Shown piece by piece: positions 1 to 14,735 of a DNA stretch of 64,000 nucleotides; position 1 is the stretch's first letter, and every line of letters begins with the position of its first letter. The position numbers were made by a program, and so were the translations under genes. The DNA is taken from positions 6,386,001 through 6,450,000 of the forward strand of contig JADKAF010000001.1 in assembly GCA_016719295.1 (NCBI GenBank), in the 5' to 3' direction. Below the pieces are notes generated by a model. It was not told the DNA's origin, made no database searches, and saw only the letters and a program-made list of their open reading frames with translations. The stretch comes from Planctomycetota bacterium. Its GTDB lineage: Bacteria; Planctomycetota; UBA1135; JADKAF01.

Positions 1-413
1 TGCGCGTGAGCTACGGACCGCGCGCGAGCGTCGCGTCGCAAGGTCTCGGCTGCGGTCGCGGGCCGCTCTCGCTCTCGGCCATCGGCCTGCCGACGCTCGG
101 CAACGCGGGCTTCGCATTGGCTTTCGCCAACGGACAACCGAATGCGCCTCTCGCGCTCTACGCCGCGGCGAGCTTCTTTCCCAACGGCTTCCCGTACTCG
201 CCGAGCTGCAAGCTCGAGCTCGATCCGCTTTCGCTCTTCCTGCTGCTGAACGCCGGACTCGATGGCGCCGGCACGCTGACGCTGCCAATCCCGATCCCCT
301 TCGATCCCGCGCTCGCGGGCGCTCCCGTAGCGCTCCAAGGCTTCGCGCTCGAGCTCGGCTTCGAGAGTGGCGTCGTCGGATCGAATGCGCTGCGGGTGGT
401 GCCGGGGTTCTGA
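1..413 (+). CDS. Secreted surface protein, C-terminal part (5' end outside window)
   Basis: The reading frame with codons starting at base 3 is open from the left edge to the TGA at 411-413, so this is the end of a longer gene. The visible ~137 residues carry the carboxy-terminal domain that recurs on eight other exported proteins here: a Cys early on (GLGCGRG), hydrophobic strands, a second Cys with a Leu-rich flank (SCKLELDPLSLFLLL), a PIPIPFDPALAG segment and a final strand ending near the stop. The nature of the missing N-terminal part is unknown. The domain is inferred to act in cell-surface or export sorting because it sits at the end of many otherwise unrelated exported proteins; no function is proven by the sequence. 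Confidence 0.75.
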   Translation, partial: RVSYGPRASVASQGLGCGRGPLSLSAIGLPTLGNAGFALAFANGQPNAPLALYAAASFFPNGFPYSPSCKLELDPLSLFLLLNAGLDGAGTLTLPIPIPFDPALAGAPVALQGFALELGFESGVVGSNALRVVPGF

Positions 414-499
414 GCTGATCGACGATCGATTTCGCGGCGCGCGGTGGCCGCGCGCATGCATGAACGTCATGGCTGGTGTTCCTCTCCGGAGCGCCAGCC

Positions 500-931
500 A
501 TGTCTGCTTCCCTGCCTATCTGCCACGCGATCCTGATCTGCGACGTCGTCTACATCGATCTCCTCTCGGAGCGCGTCTATCTTCTCGGTCTGTTGGACGA
601 GAGCTCATCCAGGCGTGTTCTCGGTCGTCGCGTGGCCTTCTCCGTGTTCTGCGAACTCGCAGGTGGCTGCGGCCACGGCAAGCTTAGGTTGGAGCTCTGC
701 CACGTCCATCGCGAGACTCTCGAGCGCGAGAGGATCGCCGAAGCCGTCGTCGAGGTCGACTACACCAGTACTTCGCGCTCCCTAGCCGCATCGCTGGAAG
801 CGAGGAACTCCTGCCCAGGCCCACGTGCCGCAGCTGATCTTCGGGAGGCTGCGGCCCACTCCGCCGCGATCTTCCTAGACGCGCTTTATGCGGAGCTGCG
901 GAAGCTCGCCAGGGAGTCGATCCCATGCTGA
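500..931 (+). CDS. Small hypothetical protein, 143 aa
   Basis: ATG at 500 is chosen over an in-frame GTG at 476 because GGAG at 488-491 lies 8 bases upstream. The protein starts with a hydrophobic ICHAILICDVV stretch followed by a ValTyrLeuLeuGlyLeuLeu strand and ends in an Ala-rich helical segment. The layout (short CD-containing strand, then a strand of the type seen in proteins that begin with a description of a product's own class) faintly recalls the small DUF6941-like proteins common in Planctomycetes, but the match is weak. No signal peptide, no catalytic motif. It converges on the next gene with a 55-base gap. Function unknown. Confidence 0.55.
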   Translation: MSASLPICHAILICDVVYIDLLSERVYLLGLLDESSSRRVLGRRVAFSVFCELAGGCGHGKLRLELCHVHRETLERERIAEAVVEVDYTSTSRSLAASLEARNSCPGPRAAADLREAAAHSAAIFLDALYAELRKLARESIPC

Positions 932-986
932 GCTCGACGGCTTCGATGAACGAGTCGTACGCGACGCTCGCGGTCGAACTGCAGGC

Positions 987-3097
987 TCAGCCTCTCGAGA
1001 GCACCGCCCGCAGCGCTGCACCACCGCGGAGCTGCGTCGCACCGAGCGCATCCGTGACGTAGAGCACGCCCGCGCGCAGCGTCAGCGCGCTGCCGCTCAC
1101 CTGATCGACCACGAGATCGTCGATCGCCGCGGCCTGCGGATCGAGCGGTGCACCCGTTCCACTCGCCGCATCGAAGCGCCAGAGCACGCGGCTCGTCGAG
1201 AGAGCTCCGACCGCGGCGTAGACCGTGGTGCCGGTGCGCGCGAGCAGGCGCGCCGGAGCTCCGAGCGCGACAGCGCGGCGATAGCCTGTGGTCGGATCGC
1301 CGGGGCGTGCGAAGACGAGCTCGTTGCCGCTCGCGAGCGCGGCCTCCGTGCCGCTGAGCGCCAAGCTCGGGCCATCGACGGGATCGGCGACGAGGCGGCT
1401 CGTGCCGGCTTGCAGGTCGAGCGCGAGCAGCGTATCGCGCTGCACGCGTGCGTCCCGCACCGAGATCAGGAGCTGCGGAGCGCTCGCGAGGGTGCCAAGG
1501 TCGTTCAGCGCGAGCGCGCTGCCGAGGCCGAAGGGTTGGCCCGGAGAGCCCGTGTTGGTGAGGTTCACGAGCTGCTGCGGGGCGCCGGTCGGCGTGTAAT
1601 AGAAGTCGAGCGACTGCTCGTCCAAGCCGGCGATCACCAGCGCGCCGCCGAAGTAGGGGAGCTGACCCACGCCGCCGACGTCGATCGAGTCGACGAAGGT
1701 CTGCGTGCTCGTGAGATGGAAGAGGACCGGCGAGGAGACGCCGCGCAGGTAGCCCTCGGGCTCGGGGGTCGAGTTGTTGACGTAGCTCACGAGCGAGCCG
1801 TCGAGATTGAGCGCGATCTCCAAGCGTCGGCCGAGATTGGTGTACCCGACCTCGCTGTAGTCTGCGGGGGACTGCGTGACGTTCACCGCGGAGCCGTCGT
1901 CGCGCAGCGCGTAGATGTCCTTCGAGCGCCGCCCGAGTCCGGCACCGAAGGCGAAGACGCGCCCATCGCCGGAGACCGCGAGCTCTTCGTCGAAGTTCGT
2001 CGGCGTCCCTCCGCCGGAAGGAGGCAACACGAAGCGCTGGACCGCGCTCGAGCCGTCGAGGCGCGCGCGATAGGGGCCGTTCACGTCGTCGACGAAGACG
2101 AGCACGGAGCTTCCAAAGACCATCGCGCCGGGCTCGATCAGCGTCGCGCCCGAGGGCGTCAGATCGCGGAGCGGGCTCGGCGAGCCGGCGAGATTCGCGC
2201 CGTCGGTGCGGTAGACGAGCACGCGTGTCCAGCCTTCGTTCACCGCGAAGGACAGGTACGGACCGAACGAGGAGACGGCCACGAGCGCGTCGATGGCGTC
2301 GTGCCCCGGCGCGACGAACGAGCTCTCGTACACGATCTCCGCGCGACCGCTCGGCAGTATGTGCGCGAGTCCGAAGGTCGTGCTCCCCGCGCGGCGATAG
2401 CGAATCACGCGCCCGCCGTCCGCGAGGCGCAGCGTCGCGACACCGGCGATTCGTTCGATGCGCGCGCGGTCGTCGCGGAACGCATGCGACTCGGATGCGG
2501 AAGCGAGCACGAGGTCGACCGGCACGAGATCGCGGAGCAGCGGCAGCGGAGTTCCCGCGAGCCCATCCGCGAAGTGGCGCACGAAGTGCTGCGTGCCCGG
2601 CGCCGCAGCGTCCTGCAGCATCACGAGCTCCGCCCCATCCGCCCCGATCGTCATCGAACGCGAGTCGGAGAGCGCGACGGGCAGCGCGCCGATGCGCGGA
2701 TCGAGCACCAGCAACTGCGCGTGGATCGTCGCTCCGCGCCACGCGGGGTGCACCAGCACGGGCAGGTCGAAGGTCCCTTGCGACGTGACCGGGATCGGCC
2801 CGAAGTTCCAGAAGCCCGTCGGGCCAACACCCAGCACGGCCCCGAAGAGACCGAGCCCGTCGAGCGGTATCGCCATCGAGTCCGCGGAGAGGAGCAGGTA
2901 GACCAGGGGCGGTGCCTGCGGATCGACATCGAGCGCGCGAGCGCGAATCCACGCGTTGCGACCGGGAGCGGCGCCCTCGAGCTCGAGTCGAGGCTCGACG
3001 CCGTTCGCCTGCAACAAGCCGCGCCCGAGGTCTTGTGCGGGGGCCAGCGCGGCGAGCGCCGCGGCGCTGACGCCGGCGAGGGAGAAGAGGGTGCGGC

Positions 3098-3101
<4 letters not shown>
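987..3101 (-). CDS. Secreted beta-propeller-like protein with N-terminal surface-type domain
   Basis: 704 residues. Signal peptide at the start (MSRTLFSLAG..., cleavage probably after AlaProAla near residue 22). Residues about 30-150 look like the domain that other exported proteins here carry at their C-terminus (PPLVYLLLSADSMAIPLDGL, Leu/Gly-rich strands, IHAQLLVLDP), so the domain order is reversed in this protein. The rest is a series of short strand-rich repeats of TolB/YWTD-propeller type (KDIYALRDDGSAVNVTQS, RVLWRFDA). The start ATG at 3101 overlaps the TGA of the upstream sigma-54 activator as ATGA, so translation of the two is probably coupled. That links the regulator to an exported product. 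Ligand unknown. Confidence 0.8.
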
Positions 3102-7768
<4,667 letters not shown>

Positions 7769-8786
7769 GGTCGAGAGGCGGAGTGCAAAGTCAGGACCGC
7801 GGGCCGGATCCGCGCTGCGGAGGGGGGCGGAGCCGGGAGGCAGTGCAGCCTTTGCCCTGGGCGGTGTAAATCCTGGACGGACTGGGTCTCTCTGACTACG
7901 CGGCAGGGACCGGCGTTGCGCCGGGCGCCTCGGAGCCGGCTCGTGCTTCGGTACCCGCGGACCGCGAGTGCGCTCGCGCTCCTCATCCGCCGACGAGTGG
8001 CCTTCTGCACCTACACGGCCGACGAAGTCCTCGTCCCGCGCGTCCTGCGCGACAGCATGGAACCCGAGCGGTACGGCGGCGACGAGCAACGGGCCGCATC
8101 CGTGACGGGCCGCCTTCTCGAGCGGATGACGAGCTCTCGCTCCATGCCCAGTCTCCGCTAGCCTCCGATCCTGGCGACGGAGGCTTCGCCGAACCGGCGG
8201 TTCGCGTGCTTGGTGCACGCATCGATCCGGCGCTCCAACGAGCACTTGGCGCTGAAACCACCTGCCCGCACCCGACCTCGATTCCTGAGAGTGTCCAAGG
8301 CGCGTTCCTGAAGTCCGCTCCGCGGAGCCGCCTTCACGGCGCCTCTTCTGTCGGGAGTGGTCCTTCGCACGCAGAAGGCTGCCGTGCCATGAGGAAGCTC
8401 CGCTCGGGTCTCTCCGCCGCCCTGCGTTGGTTCCCGCCGCCGCCGGGAGCGTACGTTCCGGGCTTGCCCTCGATGCGCGCCCTCGTCGGCCGCGCCCGCT
8501 GATCACGCCGCGTCCGCGCTCCTCGGCTCCCGAGGCGGGGGACGATCTCGGGTGCGGCGCGCGGCGAAGAATTCCGCTCGGCGCGGTACGGGGCGCCGCG
8601 GGGGCGCTTCGGTAGGGCACCGCGCGCACTTCTCGCGCTCGGCTCCCGCGTTACGCTCTCGCGGTCTGCAGGACGAACTCCATGCTCGCCTTCGCCGAAC
8701 TCTGCTCGCGCTTCGACTCTCGGGTGCAGCGCCGAGCTTCGAGGCCCTTCCGCGGCGGCGCCGCGCGGCCTAGCATCGCCAACCGC
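7769..8786. other. Intergenic region, no gene seen
   Basis: About 1 kb between the divergent sigma-54 fusion regulator and the ECF sigma factor. Several frames are open only because stop codons are rare in GC-rich DNA; none has a ribosome-binding site with a recognisable protein or the strong third-position GC bias of the flanking genes. It probably holds the promoters of both divergent units, but no convincing -24/-12 or -35/-10 pair could be picked out. Confidence 0.5.
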
Positions 8787-9398
8787 ATGGACCCCGAAGC
8801 TCGAACGGACGCGCCCGCGGTTCGCGCGTTGATCGAGAGAGCCGCGGCCGGTGACGGCGCGGCCTTGGCCGAGCTCGTCGAGCACCACCTTGAGGAGCTG
8901 CGTTCGTTCGTGCGCGCTCGGTCCGCGACCCTGCCGCTGCGCTGGGAGTCGAGCAGCGATATCGTGCAGTCGGTCTGCCGCGAGGTGCTGAGCAGCGCCG
9001 ACGCCTTCCGCTATCCCGAGCAGAACGGGTTCCGCCGTTGGCTCTTCCGGACCGCGGAGCGCAAGATCGGTCACCGTCGCGATTACTACGGCGCGGAGAA
9101 GCGCGATGTCCGGCGCGACGCCGCGCTCGAAGATCTAGGCGCGCTGCGAGCCGAGGGACCTTCTCCGAGTCGCGAGGTGATCGCTCGCGAGGAGATGGAG
9201 CGCGTGGAGCGGGCCTTCCTCGACCTGCCCGAGCACTACCGCGATGTGATCTATCAGGCGCGCGTGCTCGGACGATCGCGCGAAGAGATCGGCCGCGAGA
9301 GCGGCCGCGCGCCGGCCGCAGTGGGGAACCTGCTCTTCCGCGCGCTCGCCGCGTTGGCGGAGAAGCTGGAGCCGACCGATGGCAGCCCGAGTGCCTGA
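8787..9398 (+). CDS. ECF-type RNA polymerase sigma factor
   Basis: 203 residues from ATG 8787. Region 2 is recognisable around residues 15-95 (LIERAAAGDGAALAEL, SSSDIVQSVCREVL, FRRWLFRTAERKI) and region 4 around 145-195 (FLDLPEHYRDVIYQARVLG, SREEIGRESGR, FRALAALAEKL). It belongs to the large planctomycete group of ECF factors encoded next to Hanks-type kinases. The stop codon lies inside the first codons of the kinase gene (20-base overlap), so the two are co-expressed. In that group the kinase is thought to control the sigma factor in place of a classical anti-sigma factor; that is an inference here. No separate anti-sigma gene is adjacent. Confidence 0.9.
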   Translation: MDPEARTDAPAVRALIERAAAGDGAALAELVEHHLEELRSFVRARSATLPLRWESSSDIVQSVCREVLSSADAFRYPEQNGFRRWLFRTAERKIGHRRDYYGAEKRDVRRDAALEDLGALRAEGPSPSREVIAREEMERVERAFLDLPEHYRDVIYQARVLGRSREEIGRESGRAPAAVGNLLFRALAALAEKLEPTDGSPSA

Positions 9399-11991
9399 TC
9401 TCCGCGAGGGGGATCCCTCGAACTTGAACGCGCTCGTCGCGGAGGCGCTGGAGCGTCTCGAGCACGGAGGCAGCGTCGAGCTCGAGCGCTGGGCCGCGGG
9501 CCTGGCTTCGCCTCGCCGCGAGGCGGTGCTCGCGCGCGTCGCTCACCTGCAGCGCCTCGGCTTCGCTCCGGACGAGGAAGACGTCACTCGCGCGACGGCC
9601 GAGCCGGAGCGCGCCGCGGCGAACGGAGCGCTCGAGCGCGAAGGCTCGATCGGCCCCTATCGATTGCTCGCGCGCCTCGGCGCAGGTGGGTTCGGCGTGG
9701 TGTACCTGGCCGAGCAGCACGTCCCGATCCATCGTCGCGTGGCGCTGAAGCTGCTGCGCGCGGGCTTCGAGACGAGCAGCGTGCTCCGGCGCTTCGCGAT
9801 CGAGCGCGAGCTCCTCGCGCGCTTCGATCACCCGGCGATCGCGAAGGTGCTCGACGCTGGCGAGAGCGCCGAGGGCGAGCCCTACCTCGTCGTCGAGTTC
9901 GTAGCGGGTGAGGCGATCACCGACTTCTGCCGCCGCCGCCGGCTCGCCGTCGACGAGCGCCTCGCGCTCTTCCGCGAGGTGTGTGAAGGCGTGCAGCACG
10001 CGCATCAGCGCGGCGTGATCCACCGCGACCTGAAGCCATCGAATGTGCTGGTGATGGAGCGCGATGGTGTGCCCGCTCCGAAGATCATCGACTTCGGCCT
10101 GGCGCGGGCGCTCGGCGGCGCGTCGCGCGAGCACGCGATGACGCGCGAAGGGACGCTCCTCGGCACGCTCGAGTACATGAGCCCCGAGCAAGCCGAGGGC
10201 GACGCCGATATCGACATCCGCGCCGATGGCTACGCGCTCGGCGTGCTCCTGCACGAGCTCCTGGTCGACGATCTCCCGCATGGTCGCCTGCGCTGGCGGG
10301 AGGCCTCGCTCGGCCAGCAGCTCGAGATGATCCGCTCGCTCGAACCCGCGCGGCCGAGCGCGCTCGCGCCGTCGAAGGAGCTCGCGCGGCGGCTCGCGGG
10401 CGACCTGGATTGGATCGTGCTGCGAGCGCTCGCGAAGGACCGCGAGCGGCGCTATCGCACGGTCGCCGAGCTCGCCGAGGACCTGGAGCGCCACACGTCG
10501 AATCGCCCGGTGCTCGCGGGACCGCCGAGCTGGAGCTACGTGACCAAGAAGTTCGCGCGGCGGCATCGCGGTGAGATGATCGGCGGTGGGCTCGTCCTGC
10601 TGAGCCTCGTCGCCGCGCTGGTCTACGGCGCCTACGCGTTCCGCCGCCTGGAAGACGAGCGCGCGAGCGCCCTCGTCGCGAAGGCGCAGGCGGAGCAGGC
10701 GGAGACGGCCGAGCGCGAGGAGCGCGAGCGCGCGGAGGTCTTGAACCGCTTCCTCGCGGGCATGCTCGTGCAGGGGAACCCGCTGGTCAGCGGCACCCGC
10801 GTCGCGTTGAGCGACGTGCTCGCGCGCGCGGAGGAGACGCTCGCGAGCGGCGCGGTTCCCGAGGAGCGCACGCGGCTCCGTCTCGACGAGCTGCTGATGC
10901 AGAGCTGGCGCGGCCTCGGGCGTTACGCCGAGGCCGAGCGCGCGCAGGCGCGCGTGCTGGAGCTCGTCCGGCGCCGCGACGGCGACCTCGCGCGCAGCAC
11001 CTTGCGTGCGGAGGCCGAACTCGCGTGGCTGCGGGCGCGCGCCGGCCGAGCGGCGGAGTCGCTCGAAGCGCTGCAGCGCATCGATCGCTTGCAGCGCGAG
11101 AACGGCTTCGACGACGAAGACACGTTCCAGGTGCGGGGCTTCCTCGCCGGGGCCTTGCGTGAGCTCGGGCGCATCAGCGAGGCGGAAGCGCTCTACGCCG
11201 AGGCGATCCCGGGGCTCTCGCGCACCGCCGCGGAGCCAACGGCGGCGCTCACGCTGCGGCGCAGCTACGCGCTGCTGCTGCGCGAGACGGGGCGCCTCGC
11301 GGAGGCGCTCGAAGCGCTGCAGGCCATCGCCGCGGAGCTGCGCGAGCTCGAGCTCGAGGGTCGGCTGCGCGGAGGGGATGTCTTCCTGCCTGCGCTTTGC
11401 GCGAGCGACCTCGGCAGCGCGCTGCTCGCGAGCGGCGCGCACGTCGAGGCGCTGCCGCATCTCGAGCGCGCGCTCGAGTTCCAGGTCCGCTGGCTCGGTC
11501 CGGAGCACGAGCAGTCGCTCGCGACGCGGAACGAGCTCGCGATCGCGGCGAAGGCCGCGAGGCGCTTCGACCTCGCGCGAAGAAGCTACGAGGAGCTCCT
11601 GCCCATCTTGCGGAAGCAGCTTGGGCCGCACGCGAAGGGCACGCTCGCCGTGCAGAACAATCTCGCCGTGCTCCTGCAGCTCATGGGCGAGCTCGACGAC
11701 GCGCTCGCGCTCTACGTCGAGCTCGTCCCGGCCGCGCGCGCCGCATTCCCGGCGCCGCATCCCACGCTGGCGACGGTGCTCTGCGGGCACGCCGAAGCGC
11801 TCGGGCAGGCGCGGCGCTACGAGGAGGCGATCGCGCTCTACGTCGAAGGCATCGAGGGTCTGCGCCGCAGCGTCGGCGCCGAGCACGCGTGGACGCAGCA
11901 GCGGATGCAAGCGTTGAACGAGGTGCTGCGCCAGAGCGGTGACACGGCGGCGGCGGAGCGCCTCGCCGCGGGGGTCTGGCCGCCGCGCTGA
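9379..11991 (+). CDS. Membrane-anchored Hanks-type Ser/Thr kinase with TPR region
   Basis: 870 residues. The kinase domain covers about 92-370: glycine loop LGAGGFGVVY near 101-110, catalytic VALK lysine near 124, HRDLKPSN near 214, IDFGLARA near 237 and an SPEQ segment in the activation loop, so all catalytic elements are present, unlike the fusion protein upstream. One membrane helix (about 398-420) follows, then a coiled coil and a long TPR-type helical region to the end. The kinase should face the cytoplasm and the TPR part the other side. ATG 9379 overlaps the end of the ECF sigma gene by 20 bases and has GGAG-like bases just upstream. Likely substrate: the ECF sigma factor or other cytoplasmic regulators (inference). 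Confidence 0.92.
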   Translation: MAARVPDLREGDPSNLNALVAEALERLEHGGSVELERWAAGLASPRREAVLARVAHLQRLGFAPDEEDVTRATAEPERAAANGALEREGSIGPYRLLARLGAGGFGVVYLAEQHVPIHRRVALKLLRAGFETSSVLRRFAIERELLARFDHPAIAKVLDAGESAEGEPYLVVEFVAGEAITDFCRRRRLAVDERLALFREVCEGVQHAHQRGVIHRDLKPSNVLVMERDGVPAPKIIDFGLARALGGASREHAMTREGTLLGTLEYMSPEQAEGDADIDIRADGYALGVLLHELLVDDLPHGRLRWREASLGQQLEMIRSLEPARPSALAPSKELARRLAGDLDWIVLRALAKDRERRYRTVAELAEDLERHTSNRPVLAGPPSWSYVTKKFARRHRGEMIGGGLVLLSLVAALVYGAYAFRRLEDERASALVAKAQAEQAETAEREERERAEVLNRFLAGMLVQGNPLVSGTRVALSDVLARAEETLASGAVPEERTRLRLDELLMQSWRGLGRYAEAERAQARVLELVRRRDGDLARSTLRAEAELAWLRARAGRAAESLEALQRIDRLQRENGFDDEDTFQVRGFLAGALRELGRISEAEALYAEAIPGLSRTAAEPTAALTLRRSYALLLRETGRLAEALEALQAIAAELRELELEGRLRGGDVFLPALCASDLGSALLASGAHVEALPHLERALEFQVRWLGPEHEQSLATRNELAIAAKAARRFDLARRSYEELLPILRKQLGPHAKGTLAVQNNLAVLLQLMGELDDALALYVELVPAARAAFPAPHPTLATVLCGHAEALGQARRYEEAIALYVEGIEGLRRSVGAEHAWTQQRMQALNEVLRQSGDTAAAERLAAGVWPPR

Positions 11992-12055
11992 AGGCGCGGT
12001 ACGCGAGAGCCGCGAAGCGTTTCTCTGAGGCGAACCCTCACGGAGGAACCTCACC

Positions 12056-14254
12056 ATGCTTCGTCTTGGCCTTGCCTCTGCTCTCTTCTCGCTCTCGGCT
12101 CCCGTGCTCGCGGGAGCACAAGCTCTCGATCCGAGCGAGCTCACCGCCCTCGACTTTCGCGCTCCCGTGCACCGCGGCGCCGAGCCGGACTCCACCGCTC
12201 TATGGGCCGCGGGACATGACTACAAGGTGCGCTTCGACGCCGACTCGATCACCTTCGTGCCCGTGCTCGGCTCGGCTGCCCCGCGCTCGCTCCCGCTCGT
12301 CTGGCGCACGTGTGCTCCGGATGGAAGCCGCGTCGAGAGGACGCACGGCGACTGGCACGTCGAGTTCCACCGCGGCGCGCTGGTCGAGCGCTACGACGTG
12401 CTGCCGCACGGGCTCGAGCAGAGCTTCGTGCTGCGGGAGAAGCCCGGCGGTCTCGCTGACGTCTTCGAGCTCCGCGGCCGCGTCGACAGCGCGCTCCACG
12501 CTGCGCTACGGCTGCCGCAGCATGCGCCGCTCGTGTTCTCGGACGAGCAGGGCGATCCGGTCGTGAGCTTCGGCGCGGGTTTCGCCTTCGATGCCGCGGG
12601 CGCGCGCATCGCGATCGATACGGCCTTCGACGGCGAGGAGATCGCGCTGCGCGTGCCGGGGAGCTGGCTCGCCGCGGCGACCTACCCGGTGACGATCGAT
12701 CCGCTGCTCTCGCGCACGACCCTCCAGGGCGGGAGCGTGTCGGTCAGCTCGACCGCGACGGCGCGCGGATCGCTCGCGGCGTATCCCTACACGGAGCGCG
12801 TGCTCGTCGCCGCGACGCGCGCCGTCTCGGCGAGCGAGGGCGACCTCTACGCCTGGGTGTTGGACCAGGACCTGGCGAACCCCGCGCTCGTCGTCTCGCG
12901 CCTCGACTTCAACGTCGCGGTGACAGGTGTGCGAGCGACGTTCAGCAGCTCGCTGCTGCGCTTCGCGCTCGCCGCGCAGCGCGGCACCGGCACGGTGATC
13001 GTGCGCACGCACCCCTTCGACTCGGCCGCGCTCAACTTCGGCGGCGAGGCCAGCAGCGCGATCGCGACGCCGAGCTTCGTCCTCTCGGGCGGCAACGACC
13101 CGCGCGTGCTGTTGGCCTGGACCGCCAACCAGACCAGCATCGTCGGGCGAGCCTTCGAGCTGCTGGACACGCCGGTGCTGCGGTCGACCTTCGGGATCGG
13201 ACCCGCGGGTTCGCGGCGCGACCCCGTCGCGTGTGCGCAACCGAACGGCGGCTGGATCGTCGCGCTGCAGGTGCAGAACGCCGCAGGCGTGTGGAAGGCC
13301 GGCGCTTGCCGGATCTATACGAACCTCTCGCAGACCACCTTCGCGCCCGACCTCGGCTTGCCGCAGGACGCGCGCCACGAGCTGCAGCTCCAGATCGACG
13401 GGGACGAAAGCGGCTATGAGCTGAGCTTCGGCCTCGACGACGATCCGTACGCGACGCGCGTCGACGAGCTGCACGTGCGGCGCTTCCGTTGGAACACGTC
13501 GGAGGTGCAGCCGGTCGCGGGCTCGATCCGCCAGGTCGCGCCGAGCTCGGGCACGTGGAGCTACCGCAACGACGCCCTCGCCGTCGATCCCTTCACCGAG
13601 TCGCTCTGGGCCGCCGGCTACACGCGCACGCACCGCGCCAGCGGCGCGAACACCTACTTCGTGGAGCGCTTGGGGACCACCGGAGGCTCGGTCGAGATCG
13701 CGGGCATCTACTCCGACAACCTGGGCTCGACGCCGCACCGCATCGCCGGCCTGAGCCTGGGCCGGGCCGTGCGCAGCCGCGCGAATCCGCTGCGCACGCC
13801 GCACTTCCCGCTCGCGTTCGGCACCAGCGAGAGCTCGCGTCCGCTCTATGTCCAGCGCTTCGCGCATGGCGATGCACGCGTGGTCGACCTGGGCGGCGGC
13901 TGCGGCGGCTATGTCGGTGCGGCGGCTCCGCACGCCGGCCGCTCGGCGCAATGGCTGACTCTCGACGGCGCGCAGACGCCGCTCCCCGCGTTCCTGCTGC
14001 TCGGCGCGAGCCCGCTCGCCATCCCGCTCGACGGCCTCGGCGCGCCGGGCTGCTTGCTCGGCGTCGATCCGCTCGTGACGCTCGGCTTCGCTCCGACGGG
14101 CGGGAGCGGCTACGTGTACACCTCGTTCGCCTTGCCCGATGCTCCCGCCGTGCGTGGCGACATCTATGCGCAGTGGGCCTGGCTCGAGAGCGGCGCGCAC
14201 GCCAACGTCCTCGGCGCCCGACTCTCCGACACCTTGCGCCTCGAGATCCGCTGA
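12056..14254 (+). CDS. Large secreted protein with C-terminal surface-type domain
   Basis: 732 residues, starting with a clear signal peptide (LGLASALFSLSAPVLAGAQA). A very good ribosome-binding site, GGAGG at 12042-12046, fixes ATG 12056. Residues about 25-215 match the beta-sandwich seen in exported bacterial proteins that ends in the motif YPVTIDP. The middle is a strand-rich region of unknown fold. The last ~120 residues are the shared surface domain: Gly/Cys-rich GGGCGGYVG, LPAFLLLGASPLAIPLDGLG, GCLLGVDPL, then DIYAQWAW and a final RLSDTLRLEIR. The gene lies 64 bases after the kinase gene on the same strand and could be co-transcribed with the ECF/kinase pair. Function unknown; probably a cell-surface or secreted protein. 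Confidence 0.82.
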   Translation: MLRLGLASALFSLSAPVLAGAQALDPSELTALDFRAPVHRGAEPDSTALWAAGHDYKVRFDADSITFVPVLGSAAPRSLPLVWRTCAPDGSRVERTHGDWHVEFHRGALVERYDVLPHGLEQSFVLREKPGGLADVFELRGRVDSALHAALRLPQHAPLVFSDEQGDPVVSFGAGFAFDAAGARIAIDTAFDGEEIALRVPGSWLAAATYPVTIDPLLSRTTLQGGSVSVSSTATARGSLAAYPYTERVLVAATRAVSASEGDLYAWVLDQDLANPALVVSRLDFNVAVTGVRATFSSSLLRFALAAQRGTGTVIVRTHPFDSAALNFGGEASSAIATPSFVLSGGNDPRVLLAWTANQTSIVGRAFELLDTPVLRSTFGIGPAGSRRDPVACAQPNGGWIVALQVQNAAGVWKAGACRIYTNLSQTTFAPDLGLPQDARHELQLQIDGDESGYELSFGLDDDPYATRVDELHVRRFRWNTSEVQPVAGSIRQVAPSSGTWSYRNDALAVDPFTESLWAAGYTRTHRASGANTYFVERLGTTGGSVEIAGIYSDNLGSTPHRIAGLSLGRAVRSRANPLRTPHFPLAFGTSESSRPLYVQRFAHGDARVVDLGGGCGGYVGAAAPHAGRSAQWLTLDGAQTPLPAFLLLGASPLAIPLDGLGAPGCLLGVDPLVTLGFAPTGGSGYVYTSFALPDAPAVRGDIYAQWAWLESGAHANVLGARLSDTLRLEIR

Positions 14255-14685
14255 GCCATGGCTCGGCCACGGTGCGGTTTGATGTCTAGCACCAAGCTGC
14301 TCCCGGAGGTCTCTCCGCGACCCGTCGATGCTCACGCACACGACATTCCGTCGTTCGACACCCGCATGGCCGGCGAGCAGCCGCGCCTCCCGTGCGCCCT
14401 CTCCGGCCTTCCGGCAACGAGCTCCGTCTCGCCGGCTCGAGCTCGATCCTCGATCCCGCTCGCAGCCGCCATGTGCGTCCTACGGGTGCTTCCGTGCGGA
14501 CGGCTTTTGATGGGAACGGGGCGTGGGAACTCGGGGACTCGGAAGGCGGCGGGTGGCGCGGTCGCTTGCACGGCCTGGCGACTCGTTCGGTCGAGAGTCC
14601 CTTCGTTCGCATGGCTGCTGGAGCGCTTGAGATCCGCAGCGAGGAGCCCCGGAGGTCGCGAGAGGGAGCATCGCTGGACTTCTCA
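14255..14685. other. Intergenic region, no gene seen
   Basis: About 430 bases between the secreted protein and the glycosidase remnant. A 12-base palindrome (GAGCCATGGCTC) lies right after the stop codon at 14254. No reading frame here has both a plausible start and coding-type codon use. Confidence 0.4.
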
Positions 14686-14735
14686 GAGCTCGACCCAGCG
14701 CAGCGCATCGAAGCGCAGCTCGCACTTCGGCAAGG
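14686..14735 (-). repeat. Direct repeat copy A (glycosidase 3' end)
   Basis: 50-base unit encoding, on the minus strand, the end of the glycosidase (ELRFDALRWVEL). By hand alignment it matches copy B (15701-15750) at 45 of 50 positions and copy C (16714-16763) at 47 of 50, without gaps. All three copies lose similarity at the same side, just past the codons for TrpValGluLeu. Confidence 0.8.

Noticed and set aside
8334..9074. Minus-strand frame upstream of and opposite the ECF gene
   Set aside because: Composition is repetitive Arg/Ala/Gly and it overlaps a clear sigma gene.
8770..12195. 1,141-codon minus-strand frame opposite the kinase
   Set aside because: Antisense shadow of the ECF/kinase pair; the kinase motifs are on the plus strand.
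12506..14341. 611-codon minus-strand frame opposite the secreted protein
   Set aside because: Shadow; no domain or ribosome-binding site.
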